Shown: positions 6,297-8,442 of the stretch, piece after piece
Numbering within the stretch: the stretch's first letter is position 1
How the letters are laid out: each line of letters starts with the position of its first letter
Source: Chlorobium sp.
GTDB taxonomy: Bacteria > Bacteroidota > Chlorobiia > Chlorobiales > Chlorobiaceae
NCBI GenBank assembly: GCA_028278005.1
Contig: JANQFD010000042.1
Span: 1-8,442, forward strand
Direction of reading: 5' to 3'
DNA: 8,442 nt
Notes under the pieces: generated by a model
Databases searched by the model: none
Told to the model about the DNA's origin: nothing
The model's input: only the letters and a program-made list of their open reading frames with translations
Translations under genes and position numbers: made by a program

Positions 6297-8442
6297 CTAT
6301 TCGTCAAGCATGCCTTCAAGTCGATCCTCCAGGTCTGCATAGATTGCCTGGAGCTGATTGATGGTTTCCTGGTCGGCTTTCCACATACCTCTGCCGTTTG
6401 CTTCGAGCATTCTTCCGACGATATTCAGGGTGGCCTGGGGATTGACCTGGGTGAGACGCTCACGCATTTCAGGATTGAAGGCGTACGTTTCGGCGGCTTT
6501 TTTGTAAACCCAGTCGTCAACACCCTTGGTTACGGCATCCCAGCCTACCATATAGGTAAAGCGGTTGCTGATTTCCGTGGCTCCGGTGTGTCCCTGATCG
6601 ATCATGCTCTCAAACCATTTCGGGTTCAGGAGCTTCGAGCGGAACTCAACTTTCAGGGCTTTGTCGGCGTCATCTACTTTTACGTCTGCCGTGAATGTTT
6701 CGACGTAGTTCAGTTTGACATTGTTGCCCTTGGTGTTTCTTTTTCGTGCGGAAAGCTGCAGTGAGCCTGAGGAAGAGAAGTATCGGTCGATGTCGGAAAT
6801 GCCGTACTCGGCGGAATCGACCTGCTGGACGACACGGTCAACGGTGCCGAGAAGGTTTTCGAGAATTTCCGGTTGCTGATCGCCATAGCGGTTGCCGCCA
6901 TAGGCATAACTTGTTCTTTTAATGAACATGTTGTCGAGATCGTCTTCGTTTTCCCAAGCGGAATCTTCGATCAGCTCTTCAACCATGGAGCCGTAACTGC
7001 CGGGCGCCTGGGTGAAAAGCCTTGCTGTTGCCGCTTCGAAATCCTGGCCCTTTGCGACAGCTTCGTCGACATGTTTTTTGATGTTGTTCATTTCTGCCGG
7101 TTCGTCGGCTTTTGCCGCATCCTTGACCAGCTTATCCAGCAGGTCGACAAGCACTCCGAATGTGTCACGGAAGATCGAGCTGATCTGAATAAGAACATCG
7201 ACTCTTGGGCGGCCCAGTTTTTCGACAGGAACAAGGGCATAGTGGCTGATTTTACCCTGGGCGTCGTATGCCGGTTCGGCGCCGATGAGATTGATGATGA
7301 CCGAGACCGCTTCCCCTTTGCTCTTGATGGTGTCAAGTCCCCAGAGAACCTGTGCAATGGTTTCGGGGTTCTCGCCATTGTTTTCTTCCTGGTGGCGTTT
7401 GATGATTGTGTCGGCAATCTGTTTCCCCCGCTTGAAGGCAAGTTCTGAAGGGATGCGCCAGGGATCGATGGCATGCATGTTGCGCCCGGTCGGAAGAACA
7501 CTTGCTCCGTCGCGAACAATATCGCCGCCTGGGCCAGATGGAATGTACTCGCCGCGGAGAGCACTCAGTAGAGAAACCATTTCCCGGCTGTTGTCCTCCA
7601 GTGCCTGTTTGAGGGCTATTCCCTCTTTCAGGGAAGCATTGAGCGCATCGGCCATATCCTGGTTGATTTTCGCTTCACCTGTCAGTACCTTGAAGACGGC
7701 TGCAGGGTTGGCGTTGTCGGTAAAGATGGTTTGGTCGATAAAGTCTTTTGTATGCTCGTCAACCCGTTCCCTGACAGTCAGTGCCTGCTGCTCGCCTTTT
7801 CTGGCTCTTGTTGCAAGCGAAGCATAGTCGCCATAGGTGCCCGACTCTCCGATAGCCTGAAGGATAACCGAGGGCAGGGACTGTTCGTTACCGCGAACTT
7901 TAAGGTATTCCGATATGGTTGTGAGCTGGTTTTCAAGGGGAGGAGTTTCTCCGAAAATATGCAAAGCGTTGGAAATCAGCTTCCCTTCGAGTTCCATGAG
8001 GTAGGTATATAGGCGGCTGAGGTAGTCACTGAAGCTTTCCCCTTCCACCCTCGGGCAGTCATCCGTCAGGTTCAGTTGCTCGGCCTTTTCGATAATGGTC
8101 TCTTCAGCTTCAGGGTCGGCAAGTTTTTTAAGGTCGCGTTCCCTGTAATCGTTGAGCATGTCCTTGAATGCAGGCAGTTCCTTGTAGAGTCCTGCTCGGG
8201 CCAGTGGCGGGATGTTATGGGAAATCATGGTTGCGTAACCGCGGCGCTTGGCAATATTTGCCTCACTTGGATTGTTGACCGGATAGATATAAAAATGCGG
8301 AACCTCGCCAAGCAGCGCATCGGACCAGCAATCGCCGGTTACACCGAGCTGAAGACCGGGCATCCACTCTACGGTGCCGTGCATTCCTACATGGATCAAC
8401 GCATTGGCGTTGAACTGGCGGCTGATCCAGCGATAGAAAGAG
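6297..8442 (-). CDS. bchS: Second Mg-chelatase H subunit paralogue, BchS-type (C-terminal part, runs off window)
   Basis: This is a paralogue of the BchH gene in the same window. The frame is open to the window edge: upstream of the TTG at 8399 it continues as SFYRWISRQFNANA, matching BchH from about residue 562, so roughly 560 N-terminal residues lie outside and no start is visible. Motifs include HVGMHGTVEWMPG, NNPSEANIAKRRG, APGSYG and LLEANGRGMW, and it ends with TAG at 6299-6297. Hand alignment of the last ~106 residues with BchH gives about 47 identities and no gaps. Both proteins have about the same length after the MPG motif. It departs from classical BchH/ChlH at several positions, such as GMHGTVEWMPG in place of GTHGALEFMPG. 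Green sulfur bacteria carry several H subunits (BchH, BchS, BchT), and BchS has been linked by mutants to BChl c supply. I assign BchS from cluster position and divergence; BchT is the main alternative. A terminator follows. Confidence 0.82.
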   Translation of the reverse strand, partial: SFYRWISRQFNANALIHVGMHGTVEWMPGLQLGVTGDCWSDALLGEVPHFYIYPVNNPSEANIAKRRGYATMISHNIPPLARAGLYKELPAFKDMLNDYRERDLKKLADPEAEETIIEKAEQLNLTDDCPRVEGESFSDYLSRLYTYLMELEGKLISNALHIFGETPPLENQLTTISEYLKVRGNEQSLPSVILQAIGESGTYGDYASLATRARKGEQQALTVRERVDEHTKDFIDQTIFTDNANPAAVFKVLTGEAKINQDMADALNASLKEGIALKQALEDNSREMVSLLSALRGEYIPSGPGGDIVRDGASVLPTGRNMHAIDPWRIPSELAFKRGKQIADTIIKRHQEENNGENPETIAQVLWGLDTIKSKGEAVSVIINLIGAEPAYDAQGKISHYALVPVEKLGRPRVDVLIQISSIFRDTFGVLVDLLDKLVKDAAKADEPAEMNNIKKHVDEAVAKGQDFEAATARLFTQAPGSYGSMVEELIEDSAWENEDDLDNMFIKRTSYAYGGNRYGDQQPEILENLLGTVDRVVQQVDSAEYGISDIDRYFSSSGSLQLSARKRNTKGNNVKLNYVETFTADVKVDDADKALKVEFRSKLLNPKWFESMIDQGHTGATEISNRFTYMVGWDAVTKGVDDWVYKKAAETYAFNPEMRERLTQVNPQATLNIVGRMLEANGRGMWKADQETINQLQAIYADLEDRLEGMLDE

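Noticed and set aside
6186..6764. Plus-strand ORF of 192 codons, and similar ones at 6873-7448 and 7285-7827
   Set aside because: They are antisense to bchS. The first even begins within the terminator/spacer region. No ribosome site or recognisable domain supports them.

Overview
This window looks like part of the bacteriochlorophyll (BChl) biosynthesis cluster of a green sulfur bacterium (Chlorobiaceae: Chlorobium, Pelodictyon, Prosthecochloris or a close relative). The evidence is the combination of two different BchH-type Mg-chelatase large subunits, BchM, and the oxygen-independent cyclase BchE on one strand. Base composition looks moderate by eye, which would fit a mid-GC genus better than a high-GC one such as Chlorobaculum. 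This is inference, with no database search behind it.

Every supported gene is on the minus strand, so the reading order runs from high to low coordinates. (1) 8442-6297 is the C-terminal half of a BchH paralogue, called BchS here; its 5' end lies outside the window. (2) 6296-6125 is an intergenic region with a convincing intrinsic terminator, a 9-bp direct repeat with an 11-bp period, and an AT-rich possible promoter. (3) 6124-5735 is a small unrecognised ORF with one predicted membrane segment. (4) 5734-5525 is a leader with two inverted repeats. (5) 5524-1691 is a complete BchH. (6) 1653-952 is a complete BchM. (7) 951-807 is a gap with a possible promoter. (8) 806 to beyond position 1 is the N-terminal part of BchE.

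The genes cover consecutive pathway steps. BchH, with the BchI and BchD subunits encoded elsewhere, inserts Mg2+ into protoporphyrin IX. BchM methylates the 13-propionate with S-adenosylmethionine. BchE closes the isocyclic E ring without O2. The extra H subunit fits the known use of several BchH paralogues in green sulfur bacteria, which must make large amounts of chlorosome BChl c/d/e as well as BChl a and Chl a. The terminator after bchS suggests that bchS and the bchH-bchM-bchE block are separate transcription units, with control elements in the two upstream spacers.

No mobile elements, CRISPR arrays, tRNA or rRNA genes were seen. The least explained parts are the small membrane ORF and the repeats in the two spacers around it.
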